A stretch of DNA of 64,000 nt. Origin: Diplosphaera chodatii. Its lineage: Eukaryota; Chlorophyta; Trebouxiophyceae; Prasiolales; Stichococcaceae. The position numbers and the translations under genes were made by a program. The notes under the pieces were generated by a model, which worked only from the letters and a program-made list of their open reading frames with translations, searched no databases and was not told where the DNA came from. Shown piece by piece: positions 1-11,571 of this stretch. The stretch's first letter is position 1. Each line of letters begins with the position of its first letter. The DNA is taken from positions 806,001 through 870,000 of the forward strand of contig JAALGY010000016.1 of assembly GCA_032358165.1 (NCBI GenBank), in the 5' to 3' direction.

Positions 1-2
1 GC

Positions 3-1182
3 CGCGGCAATGGAGATGCCAGCCACTGTACAAGCGGCGTCAGCTACCTGCCCGTCGATGAGGACGCCGATGCAATTCGGATCATACTGACAGAGGTTTT
101 GTACCTGGAAGGGGGCTTCTTTCAGCGTGCAGTCGCAGTAGAGGCCGTCCTAGAGATCATACTGGCAGCTTGCAGCGAGCCGCATCGTACCTGCCTCCAG
201 GTGCAGAGCATCAATGGCAGGCTGCGGCCGCCACAAGCAGCTGGCAGCCCGCTCAGTGCAGCCGCAGCGGCCCTGATCAACCGCGCAGCCGTTCTCAAAG
301 GCTTCGATATTGAGTTCTGTGCCACAGTCAGGCCTGCAACAGGCGGCAGCAGGGACCGTGACCCAATGCTCTGGCCACACAACCCGGATGAGCGCGAGAC
401 CCTTGTGGTCCTGCGAGAGCCGGCCACGCACAACTTCCACAGGTGCAGACCGAAGTGCAGTCAAGCAGTGTATGTTCGTTACACAACGGCAACAACGCCT
501 AAGCATGTTCGACACAATATCTGAGTCGGCTGTGCTCTGCTGCAGTGTGGTGAGGAGCTCAACCATCAGCGCTGCAGCGAGCCCTGGGCCCACTCCAGAA
601 GGTGGTGGGCAGCTTGGGAGTGTGTCGGGCTCGCATACCCGCGGCGACAGTGAGGCGCCAGCAGTCGCAGGTGGTCGCCTTCTGGAGCTGGTGACACTGG
701 ACGCCAAGTACAAGCCGCTGCAGGAGCCACCAGATGGCCGACCAACGAGGTTGCGACTGCGCCGCAACATCACGAAGTGCCTGGAAGCTGGCCAGGAGGG
801 GGAGGATCTCCAGGACCTCGAGGTGAGCAAATGTGGTGATGACAGCATATGTGCGGCACTGACCAACGTGTTTGACAGGGAACATGCCAACTCACGTGTG
901 GGTTCAATGTTGGCTTCATGTGATTGACCGAAGCTGTGGCCACCTGCTTGCCAGTGCGGCGGTGGGACCTCTCTGGTGTTGGGCTATGGCCCAGCTGAAG
1001 TGGAGCAGGCCGTCATCAGGATCAAGGCCGGCACCACAGCGCTGCTGCTTCCAGACCCATCCAAGCTGCTGGGCAAGGCCCGTGAGCCGGAGAATGCACG
1101 CTCTGCCAGCCTGAAATTCCACGCAACCTCAACTGTCTTCTCTGGAGTTACAGAGCTGGTGCGCCATCTGCAAATGCTTTGA
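3..1182 (+). CDS. Unknown protein A, 3' part (paralogue of the gene at 3.7-5.6 kb)
   Basis: Function not recognised. Three exons can be proposed from the alignment with the downstream paralogue: 3-442 (open at the left window edge, so the start is missing), 546-832 and 955-1182, ending in TGA. Introns are GT-AG with phases 2 and 0, the same as in the paralogue. Shared blocks: a SY(L/V)P motif near 35-55 followed by an Ala/Leu-rich helix; RNIT followed by GEDL(Q/L)D near the end of exon 2; and GPA(E/D) then LLxPDxxKxLG in the last exon. The middle exon reads as beta-rich. No signal peptide can be assessed because the N-terminus lies outside the window. The conservation of intron phase and of motifs across two copies supports real coding sequence; what it does is unknown. 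Confidence 0.5.
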
Positions 1183-3663
1183 TCTAAGTCGATCCTTGTG
1201 CACGAGCGACTTAGTTCGCGGATGGTCTCAGGGCTGGCTGGCGAATGATGCTTGCAACTAGTTGTGGCAGAACTTTGGAACATACCAGCAACGGCAAGCT
1301 GTGTGATTGCAGCGCATTGTCCGGCCGGGCGTGGCAGCAGCCATTGCAGGCGACAGTGCAGCCAGCCAGCAGTTGGTGCGCAAAGTGTCAGGTTGCAGAC
1401 CAGTGCTTGCTGCAGACCTGACAACCGTCAGATCCCTGCTGGCCCACGAGTGAGGCACACTATCTCACTGCAGGGCGCTGTGCGGCTCAAGTCTGCAGCT
1501 GCTGGTGCGGGCGCTCATGCAGGCAGGCAGCAGCCGGTGCGTACGCTGTGAGATTGCAGTGCAGACAAGCATCATGATGCTCCTGAAGAGGACCACAATG
1601 TGGTGGATCTCTTTGGTGCAGGGCACTACTGTGCCGGAGGGGGCAGCTGCCGCTGCAGGGGCTGGCGCAGCCAGCCTGCAGTTGGTATCCATACTGTCAG
1701 GCTGCAGACGATGCATGCCGCTTGCTAAAAGCTGTGAGACTTATCTCGAGGTGGAACACTGCTGAGGTTGGTTTGTTCTTTCTTTCAGGGTGCCACCGGA
1801 CCAGACCCAGCTACAACATCGGCACGCATTGCAAGCCAGCAGACGGCGCGCAATACACAAGTAACAGCCAAGAGGCCACCTTGGAAGTAGCATCAGGCAT
1901 CATTAGGTGCAGCTCATATGGTAGATCTAGACGTAGATGTAGACGCATGTCAGAAGCTGGTAGACCGTGAGAACGCCTGATTGTGCTGGACGCATGATGA
2001 TGGGTACCGCAATTGGTGCTATCCTATCAGGACGAGGGTGTTTGAGCAGAAGGTCTGACAACACCTGGCAATGCTGCTGAGAATCAGGCTTGCATAGGAT
2101 CATGGTTGGACTGAAACACCTGCTTATACGAATACACCTGGTTTACCTTGCCACAGCAGCGACAGCACCACCATTTTCAGGCATATTCCAATATGTTGTT
2201 GATGCTCCCAGCAATCACAAACCTTATTGTCATCACATCAACTACCTGAGCGCAGGAGGCCGACATGTGCGTCATGTTGCAGCAGTCATGTCCAGCACCT
2301 TGCATCTGATGTCGATCGGATGTAGCATGAGCAAACTTTGCATGTGCTCTAGAAGGAGGCTCTCGATCCCATTCATGTGGCCTTGTCCGCCGCAGTTTGC
2401 CAGCTACACTATGAGGCATTATGCCAAGGATTGATAGACCTTGCAGCCGCCACTGCTGCCAGCAACAGCTGCTGCTTTCACGCTGGCAGCACAGGCGTTG
2501 GTGCTTCGTACAAGAGGCTCAAAGGACGAGATATATAGTCTGTACTGCTGCTGTGACGACGATGTTTCATCTGCAGATAATACACTGTGCATCGGTGAGC
2601 AATCTGTGCTAAGAATGTGCATGCTGCAGTTTGGTCAACATGAGTTCACACAACGTGGTAAGGAGGCTGGGTGCTGGTCAGTGCGGTAGTAATTATGATG
2701 GTGCGCATACCGTGTTGCAGGTGGCGCTGTGCCAAAGTGCTGCTGCTGCAAAGTGCGCGGGCAAGTATGGCCAGTGGGCAGGGCCTCGGCCCCTGCCGAT
2801 GGCAGCTCACCGGTGCCTGCAGTCAGTAGCAGCATCTTGCGGTGCTCTATCGCGGCGTCGTCACGGCCCTGCGGCTGCAGCTGAGTCAATGCCAAGAACA
2901 CCTACCTGCTGCAACATTTCCCACGCTGCCGCCGCTGCCGAAAGCTGTTGCTGCTGCTGCCAGCATGGCTGACCCACGCAATGTACCTGCGCTTGCTGTG
3001 ATGCCGTTACACAACTGCCAATTAGTCTACGCCGATCACAATGGCATCATGGCGCATCATCTACACAAGGACTTGCGGCGTTGGCTTTGACACCATGGCA
3101 GTCGTGATCATCTTGTACAACAGGTACCTGGGATACTTTGGGGCTTCGAGCAAAGCAGGTGGGCCTGACACCGGACATGCGCGCTCAACCATAGTCGCTT
3201 GTGCCCAGATTGCTGTGTGCAAATGAATCTTCAGAAAGCGAGGTGATGCTCAGCTTCTTGCCAGACTAGAATCATGCCATCGTAGGGAAGGCATCAGGAG
3301 TGACAGTGAAAGCGAAAATGTAGGAGTTCATGGGGTCAGGGCTGAGGCCTGACTCGCGGCCCTCAGACCGCCTGAGGGGTTTGGTTCAAGGAAGGGACTC
3401 AAATTTTTGCGTACCCTGCAGGTCCGTCCTGCAGGTGCAAGTCCACCACTCCTAGCTATGAGCGCTCGCTGCTGCGCCCTGCCTGCATGATAGCCTCCGA
3501 CGGCATCAATTGAAGCATCGGAAGCGCAATCTCTGCTGTGCGCTGATGTGGGCTTCTAGCTACCCACAGAGGACGTGACGGTTAGCTCCGGTAGCGAGTG
3601 GTCGAATCCTCACAAACTTCAGGTGCTTGCTGCCACAGTTGAGTGTGACGGGCAGAGCAGTAC
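1183..3663. other. No confident gene; intergenic or 5' exons of gene B
   Basis: Only short open frames without exon-like continuity on either strand. It should contain the 3' UTR of gene A and probably upstream exons or regulatory sequence of gene B. Around 3,330-3,460 there are short GC-rich palindromic words (GGCCTGA..., CCTGCAGG) but no recognisable RNA gene. Confidence 0.4.
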
Positions 3664-5600
3664 TTGCATAGCATGCTGCAGGTCGTGCCGGGACCGTCAC
3701 AGGGAACCCTTCAACTGTTTTACGGTCATGCGCCGCATGGCCGTGCGTCTGCCGCCCAAGCTGATGGGTTGTATGAAGTGCCCTATTTGGACGGCATGGT
3801 CACGCTGCCTACGAAGTGCAACCAAGGATACGCTCCCTGTCTATGGCTGCAGCAACATCAATGGCGCTGTCAGGGCATGGAGAGTAAACAGTCGCAGCAA
3901 CAGGTGTTGAGGTTGCATGCGCACAAAGCCACGCAAACATCGCCTGCTGATTGCTTCAGCAACAGCCTTAATTTGATGCCCCTCTCCATCTGCAGACGGT
4001 GTTGGCGGCGGTGCAGCAAGTGTCAATTCCTTCCTGGGCCTGGGTATGCTGGACCCAGTTGCTGTGCAGCATGTGGCTGATACCCTCTTGACTGCTGGTG
4101 CGCAACTCTGGAAACCACTTCTTGCTGCCTCACCCATGCTTTCAGCGCACTGTCTTTGCAATACTTGTCGTGTGTTTGCAAGGATGACAACTCAACAGCT
4201 ACACCATGGTTGACAGACCTGTTAATGTGCATGCAACTGAGAATGGGACGAACGTGCAGGAGAAGTTCATGCAGGCAGAGATGAGCTTGGAAGCCTGTGG
4301 CCATCTGATGGATCCTCACCTCAGCGCAGCGACGTCTTCTATGGTGAAGTTGCAGCAGTGGCAGGGTGGCAATGACAGCGGAGCCAACGGCCTCAGCAGC
4401 AGCAAGCCCAATAATTGCATTTCGTACGTCCCCATGTTGGAGGCTGACCAGCTGATGCGGCTCACCTTCGTGCAGCCGCTACAGTTGAAGCGTGGACGAC
4501 TGCGCCGTGCACTGGCAGCCGAAGCAGTTGTCATGCTGGAGCTGGTGGCGTTTAGGGAGGCTAGCCGGATCTGCATTGAGCTGCAGCAAGTGCTGGCATA
4601 TCTGCGGCCAGCCATATTAAGCAGGACCCGCAGCGCTGGTCATTTTGCAGCACAGCCAGATGCAGCTCTCGTCGCTTGTGGCGCGATGCTGAAAGATGTC
4701 ACCATTCAGCTGTCAGCCAAAAACTTTTCTGCAGCGGGCAGCCGTGCCGCAGGCTGGCCCAGCTTCACCATCGACCCTGCCATGGTGGACGGATCTCACG
4801 TTGTCACCACTGGCACAGTGGATGACATGTACTGCAGGTGCAGGTCTTGCTGTGTTGTAGCCACCTCATTCGACACGATGCAAAGAACTGTCTTCATTCG
4901 AGTTGACTCAAGGTCTGCTGGGACACATGAGGTTATCTGGTGTATGTTACAGAAGTGCTGCATCTTGCCACAGGCCGCAAGACTCTGGAGCTGCCAATGT
5001 TGCAATCAACTTCAGAGTGTCTGCGGACACCTGTGGCGCTGTCAGCGTGGCCGATGTGACAGTCAGGGTCGATAAGGAGCAGCAGCCCGCATATGCTGCC
5101 GGTAGCACCCTGGGCCTCGTGACGCTTGAGCAGTTGCCAGGCCCGCTGGTGTATGCCCATGGTGCCCGACCCACGACCCTGCAGCTCAGGCGAAATATCA
5201 CCCACTCGGTTGTGGCGGGCCTTGATGGGGAGGACCTGCTGGACATTGAGGTGCTCGAGCTGTGGTGACACCACCTGCTGCATGCAACCTTGCATCTTCT
5301 GCAGGCCAAGCAGTAGCTGCAATGGCCACATGTGTTGTGTCTGACGACGGGTGAGTCGCACCTTCTATGTGCTGCAAGTGTGCCAACGCTCCACTGCTGG
5401 TGCTCGACAAGTGCGGGCCGGCGGATGCAGTGGACACCGTCATCACATGCAACATCGCTACCACAACGCTCCTGATACCAGACATACCGAAGTTTTTGGG
5501 CAGGGACCCCCGCTTGCTGGCTGCAAGGGTTGCAGAGGCCGAGCGGGCTGCCATCTTCACAAAATTCGACAGAGCTGCTGAGCTGGTGCGTGCAGGTTGA
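3664..5600 (+). CDS. Unknown protein B, paralogue of protein A
   Basis: Function not recognised. The best supported exons are one ending at 4837, then 4974-5250 and 5379-5600 (stop TGA); the intron phases (2, 0) match gene A. The exon ending at 4837 is open from at least 4206 and includes a YVPMLEADQLMRL stretch and an Arg/Ala-rich helix; the exon at 4974-5250 contains LQLRRNIT and DGEDLLDIE; the last exon contains CGPADAV and PDIPKFLG. A further candidate exon at about 3,682-3,890 (words TLQLFYGH and EVPYLDGMVTLP) may belong upstream, but its donor is unclear and the true start codon was not identified. Same strand as gene A, about 3-4 kb downstream, which suggests an old tandem duplication. 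Confidence 0.45.
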
Positions 5601-8585
5601 GATGCGCGTGGGCACACTGCACAAAAGTAATAAGCAGACACAGAGATACGGGTTGGTCATTAGGCTGCATGGTGCTGAGGCAGTGGCTTGTCTATCTGCA
5701 GAAACTTGTCGAGCCAGAAGCCGAAAACCGCTCGGCACACACGCTGATGCATCCTTTGACAGGAACAGCAGCTTGCAAGTGGTCAGTTCAGGTGAGTTGG
5801 TCAACCCAACCCATCAACTCTGCTTTGTGTCCAGATCTGAAACTAGCTGTAGTGCTTCAGCGCCAGGGTGCCGGCCAGCTGCCAGCTGTAGATGCCATCT
5901 TTACAGGGGACCTGCACTGTGCTGCAGGGCGCTAGCAACGCTGGCAGGTTGACTGCAAGTGGGGAATGCTGATGGTATGTCAGGCGGCTGTAAGCTGGCT
6001 ACCATCCCTGCAGCAGTCTCATGGAGTGCAAGCTCAAACAGTACCAGCGCAACAACCCATCAAGATCCTTGACGACTGTAACACTTGACCAACCAACATA
6101 TCGTCAGCAAGCTGCTGGGCCAACTGCAGCAGCTGGTACCTGCTTCATGATTACATATACCAGGTGTTCATCCTGTTGACCAAGCGTGACGTTGGACACT
6201 GATATAGGCAATAACAATGAGGCTCACCATGAACTCTCAAACCACAAAGCAGTGGCACACACCGCACACCCGCATATGCCACTACCTAGACCATCTCTCC
6301 CAACCCAAACATGACTCCTTACAGCCCGGGTATCAAGTCGTACCTCGGCCAATGGAATGCTGCTCAATGATACTGATGTACTTCGGACCGGCTGAGGCTG
6401 TACTGCCAAGCCCATGCACGAACACATGCAATCGCCAGGTGACATTGTGGCACTGAAACGGCATCGTCCTACAACAGTAGCTAAGGCAGTGGATGCTGCT
6501 GCCGCCACTGCTCCTGTACCTTCCGAAACCGTCACCAGCAGCCGGACTCTGACCGAGTCAATGCCGCCTAGATGGCAGTTGTCGCCTGCGACAGCCACTG
6601 CTTTGACGCCGACAGCGCGGGCGTCCCCGACCCGGGCGACATGTCCCGCCTGGCCGCTGGCTTTCACTGCTTGAGCGGCTGCTGGTCTGCTGAACACTCC
6701 TACAGTGTACAACGAGACAGTCTGGTGGCTGGATGTAAGCTTCTTATGTCATACTGTGGCCAGTTGATACAGCGTGCGTGCAGGCGCCTTTGCTAAGAGG
6801 TCCCGCGATGGGGCCAACCTCATGGGGCGGAAGATCTCCACCCACCGATGCTGTCGCGGCGCTGCACTGCTGCCACGACCTTGCAGACGCTGCGGCAGTG
6901 CACCGCATCGAACATGGCATTTAGCTGTGCGACTGCCACTGGGTGCGGGTACCTACAGGAGCAAGCGCAGGCCTGTATGGCACCCCAATTCAAGTCTGAG
7001 TTGCTTCAAGTGTTGCATGTCTAGTGGCCTGTACACCAGCGTGAACAATCCTGCATCACAGGTACAGGTTGCTTGCAAGCTGAAAGTGATGGTCTGCTGC
7101 ACCTGTGTGTTTGCAAAAAGCCGGGCACGCCCCGCAAGTCGATGATGGCCTGAGCTTCATGCACAGCAACACCTGCGCAGGCCGGACAGTATGCCTGATG
7201 AGCAGGGTCTATGTATGAGATCACCGGACTTGGACCAAAGCTGTAGCATCCCTGTATGGTCCCGAGGGTACCATCTACCTACAGGCTTCCTTGGTGAGCA
7301 CCTGCTGCTGCTGATGAGATGCTGAGCAGCCTGCAGGCCTTGTAACTGCAGTCCACTGGGCTGTAACTCTACGCACCACTCTGTGCATCGCTAATTGGTA
7401 TGCACCTGCCAGTGGTGTGCTGCAGCGTGCTGCCGGCAATGCCGCCACCCGGCCGCCAGCCGTCGCCTACAGCCACCTGCCGTCCGCCTGCCGCACCTGC
7501 AGCATAGCAAACAAGCGTCATGATGTCGGTCATGCGTGTCACTTTCAGGATGCGTTACTGTCTGCTGCGACGTGGTGACAGGGCTAAGTTGATGGAGCGC
7601 CCAACACATTGAGTGTGCCAGGTACCCCAAAGGGATTTGCTTCAAGCCGCATTTCCCTGCCTCTGTGCACAGCGTCAGGTGAGCACCTAGAGCAGGCAGC
7701 CTGCTGGCTCACCTCCAGACCGGGCGATGACTCCCAGACCACTATGTGTAGGCCACGATTGATTGTAGCCTCCGATGCCGCATCACCGCTGCCGTCTCTG
7801 GGACCTGAAGAAGACTGTCGGGGCCATGACTACAGGGTATAGAGGTCATCGCCTTGCATGTTTACTTGACCAGCGTTCTTGTGCGCACAATGCCAGCCCA
7901 TGCAGAGCCATAGGTGGGTGAATGAAGCACAATGCACCCTGCACTGCCTGTCCCCTGCAGGAGCCCGCACCTGCTGAACGCGATATGCATTGCAGCACGG
8001 ACGCTGCAGGGCAGCCCGGCCGCGGGTGCCGGTCGTCCAGCAGGCTACAGAGCGCCGCTGCGGGCAGGCCGATGCCTCTGAGCGCCGCCTGCATCACCGC
8101 CCTTGCCACTTCATCGAGCACCGACGACGCCTGCGCAGGTCAGCAAGCCAGTCGACGGGCGGAACAATAAGCCGTTCCCATCGATTCGGAGGCACTGGGA
8201 CTGGTTGTCCAAACAGACCGCCAGAGCACCATATGTGCGCAGCATGTCAGCGCGCATGACTAGCAAGTGGGCGATGGATCTGTATGCACTTGAAGGCAAC
8301 AAAACCGGAAATATATATTCGCACCCGCTGTGCCCGTGTCGTCAGGCTGTCAGGCAGGGCTTACGGCTGGCCGGCAGCGTAGTTCAGCACGCTTGTGTGT
8401 TGCTGCAGCGGCATGGCGCCATTGCGGCTATTGTGCCCGCGTACGCAATCGCCCGGCAGCTCCTTATACCCCATGAACATGCCCTAGGAAGCAGAACACC
8501 GACACCTCTGGTGACTACACTGTTTGTGCGCATATCAGGAGGCATGCAAGGGGAATGCACTATAGGCTGGGGTACAAAACAAGAC
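5601..8585. other. Mostly non-coding or unresolved; two exon-like islands
   Basis: Two short stretches have the third-position GC bias seen in the confident exons of this window. One is about 6,577-6,700 on the plus strand (reads SHCFDADSAG and SRLAAGFHCLSG, with an AG acceptor just upstream). The other is about 7,961-8,140, which is open on both strands, so its strand cannot be decided by eye. A short ATG-led segment at 7,018 (MSSGLY, then a GT donor) resembles the ATG segment at 11,572. Nothing here can be assembled into a full gene. Confidence 0.3.
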
Positions 8586-8589
8586 TGGG

Positions 8590-10533
8590 GGACGGCCACC
8601 GGTGCCTGACAGGACACTTGAAGCTTGATGTCGTCAGATTCGCTGAGCTCGATGTCAGGGCAGCGGCTGCGCTGCAGTGCCTGAGCTGCCATGTCCGCAT
8701 GGCGCTGCCACTTCTCAGGTGAGTCTGGGTGCATCAGGCCTGCGAGCCTCAGAGACACAGCCATTCCTGCTGCTGCCGGCGCCTTGCACTCGGCGCACAG
8801 CTGATCAACAGGCTACAGAAGCAACTAGGCACAGTACTTGCAAGGGGAATAGAAGAGGGGATGACACGAGGCTGAAGACCCTGGTTCCAGTTTTGTCCGA
8901 TTTGGCTGCGACTTTGCACCACTTTCATGGACTGCACATTGCATCTGACGTGCGCGCCGCGTCACGAGCTCATCTTCAGTGTCTAAGCTACAGCTTGAGA
9001 CGTGCAGCGCGCGTTGCGACTGCGTATAGCCGCTGCACTGATTTATTGCAACGAGGCACTGCCTTGCAAGGAAAGCACAGGTTTGCACAGCGCTGGCAGC
9101 CCTGCAGACGCAGCCGACCGCCTCAGGCCTTCATCATTGATGTTGGAAGCTGCTTGGGTCGTCTGTTCGGTCGCTGATATCGTGCCGCAGCGCATTCACG
9201 AGCAGTGCTGAGGTGCCAGAGAACAGCGAACCGAGGCGCTAACGCTATCCAGCACGTTGCGCCAGCGCGTCTGAGTCGCGCTCATGCCAGAAGTAGTCCG
9301 AGACCGTCCAGACAGCGCTGTCTGCTCTGAACTGGCCGGGGCTGTGCTCTGACGCTCGTCAGCTGAGCGCGGCGCCCCTGGACGAGCGCAGTACTTTCAG
9401 CGTCCGCGCCACACATCAGAAGGCGTTCACTACATGAAGTGACCATTGTCAGCGCGAGCAGCCCCTCACACTGAGCCTGAGTCAAGATAGAGATGTGTTG
9501 TGTCTCTACTGCCACTGGAAGCATTGCCAGTTCTGCTACGTGAGCTGGCCTACGCTCACATGCTGCCACATATGAAGCCGATCGCCAGCCAGATAGACCT
9601 ACTGGACGCGGCAGACGGTCGCGCAGCCTAGACATGCCGCACTGATTTATTGCAACGAGCTCTACGGGATGTGCCCCAGCATCACAGCGCAAGCCGGCAC
9701 CTGCTGCCGGCGAGCTGCCGCATAGGATTTGGCTTTGTATAGTTGCAAGTATTGAATGCGCTCCCGAGGACCAGTGCGTCGCACATTGTCCACACTACAC
9801 GCTACTTCCATTTTGCTCGTGGAAATCCTTCGAGTCCCGTCGGACAAAACGGGAACCTTAGAAAGTAGCGGGAACGGAGGTCGTGTCATCCCCTCTTCTA
9901 TTCCCCTTGGTACTTGTGGACCTTGGACATTTACTCCCCTTGTTTTGCACAACAAACTGATCGCACGTGCAGCTGAGGTACAGCTGTACTTCGGCAGACT
10001 CTCTGCAAAATCCTTGCACACGTAGTCCCCATGCATGTCCCGACAGTATCTGCACGAGCCTGATCGCATCATCCCATACAGCCATTGAAATGGCATGCAA
10101 CGAAGCGATAACCTTCGCCCTGTCCTGCTGGGCCGCGACGACCCCTTTCCACTCCTGATTGCGCCGTGCACCAGGTGCGGATGGCATCCCGACATGCTGC
10201 AATGCTGTGCCATTGCGTGTCAGCAGCTGGCTCGAGGCCAGCATCGCGCATCGGCCGCCGCTGCGGGCAGTACGAACTGATCGGGCTCCCAACATCTCCC
10301 TGCTCAGAGTCTAGCTCCACCCTATCCAATGAGTCCACAGCCACTGCAGCCTTCACAGCAACCCAGGCATGTGCACTTGACTGTACGCGTTGCGTGGACT
10401 TGCAGAATCCTGCAGGCGGTGGATGCGACCAGCGGTGCAGCCCGGCGTTAGGATGGCAAATCCGGCAGCGGGCGCTGCATCCGACCCTGCCGAGGTCCAA
10501 CAAGAGTGAGCTGCACGCTGTTGGCACACGCAA
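8590..10533 (-). CDS. Possible minus-strand gene, unknown, possibly decayed
   Basis: Three protein-like segments read on the minus strand. The segment between about 10,533 and 10,280 has a Cys/His cluster (CSARCRICHPNAGLH) followed by an HAWVAVKAAVAV helix and an acidic VELDSEQ run. The segment between about 10,260 and 9,860 is strongly helical (AQQDRAKVIASLHAI, then VWDDAIRLVQILSG). The segment between about 8,730 and 8,600 reads KWQRHADMAAQALQ then DIELSESDD, which resembles the first segment (HA-x2-A pattern, then [VI]EL and acidic residues). Exon joins, start and stop were not resolved. The Cys/His cluster could be a zinc-binding motif and a mobile-element origin is possible, but no transposase signature was recognised. 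Low confidence. Confidence 0.25.
8838..9923. repeat. Imperfect inverted repeat pair about 1 kb apart
   Basis: The segment 8,838-8,901 (core CAAGGGGAATAGAAGAGGGG, continuing ATGACACGA, and a second core GTTTTGTCCGA) recurs in reverse complement at about 9,838-9,915. The first core of about 30 bp is almost identical; a spacer differing in length separates it from the second core. Both copies can be read as KGNRRGDDT in one frame. The enclosed 1 kb also carries the direct repeat 9,035-9,055 and 9,639-9,659 (GCACTGATTTATTGCAACGA plus G). This resembles two diverged members of a dispersed repeat family rather than precise terminal inverted repeats. Confidence 0.5.
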
Positions 10534-11571
10534 TGCATCGCCCTATCACATCTGGAGTCTCGAATCACCGTGCCTGCGATCCAGGCTCTGCGTGTGCGCT
10601 GGCGCTACCTGCATGTGACAGCCTGGCTGCAGGCGCTTGCGTGGGACTGACCCTCGTGGTGCCCTCTCCCCATGCAGGACCCTCGTCAACTGCATGACGA
10701 TAACGCTGCAGATCCGCGAACTCAGGCGGAAAACTAAGTATGATGAGGCCGGGTGAGCGCTTCTGTGAGGGTGGTGCTCAGTGAGTGCAGCCCCAGGCTG
10801 CGTGATCGACAGCCCCAGACTTCACGATCAGCTGTTCAAGCCACCACCGAGTGAGGTGTTCTAGGGTCCGGTGTGATGCAGCAGCCGCGTGCCTGTTTAC
10901 ATGCAGGGCTGCCTACGCAGCGGCACATCCTGAATGGGTTCCACACGAGTGGGCAAAGGCTACGATCTGGTCGGGCCCCGCCACTGAGTGAGAGCTCACA
11001 CTGCACACAACTCACAGCGCTGTAGAGCGATGCACTGAGAAACTACAACCTGCCACTCCGTGCTGCAAATTCTTTTGGCAGTCACTGCACACGCGGGCGC
11101 AGATGGTCATGCCTGATACATAACAAACATGTCATGCAGGTCCGAACAAGCAGCGGCGCGCAAGCTGGCCACTGGCATCGTCGAGTGCTTTCGATCTGCG
11201 GATGGGTGCCGGTGTGCGGCCGGGTGCGGCTCTGGCAGAAACAGAACGGTGTTGTGTGTTCCTCTAGCTGGTGCGACAGAGCCCGCTGCTATCCCGCGGG
11301 GCGTGCGCTGCCATTAGCTTGTCCCTACTGCAGCTGCCAGCGTGGGTTTGTGTTGCAAGAGACCTTGCCAATATGCAGGCCCAGCGGATCGACGAATGTG
11401 AAGGCGGCTTGGCAGGCAGGCCACATCATTGGGCAGGGCGCTGCGAAAGAGGCCCGGTACGTTTGTCCAGAGGCTAGGCGCTGCAGTCCAGCGTGATGTT
11501 GGCGTGCAGGATAGCAAGGCAGTCGCTGCGCACAGGGTGTTGCCGATGCACATGACGCGATTTTGTCATGC
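10534..11571. other. No confident gene
   Basis: Short frames on both strands without exon-like continuity. A Cys/Trp-rich plus-strand stretch at about 11,190-11,340 (SSSWCDRARC, CPYCSCQRG) is the only segment that looks protein-like; it has no clear partner exons. Confidence 0.3.

Noticed and set aside
3340..3620. Possible tRNA gene, from GGTTCAA at about 3,384 and GGTCGAATCC at about 3,600
   Set aside because: T-loop-like words only; no matching A-box, acceptor stem or cloverleaf could be drawn on either strand.
4947..5804. Long open frame on the minus strand (285 codons)
   Set aside because: Antisense to gene B exons; no splice-compatible partners, and the plus strand has conserved motifs in its paralogue.
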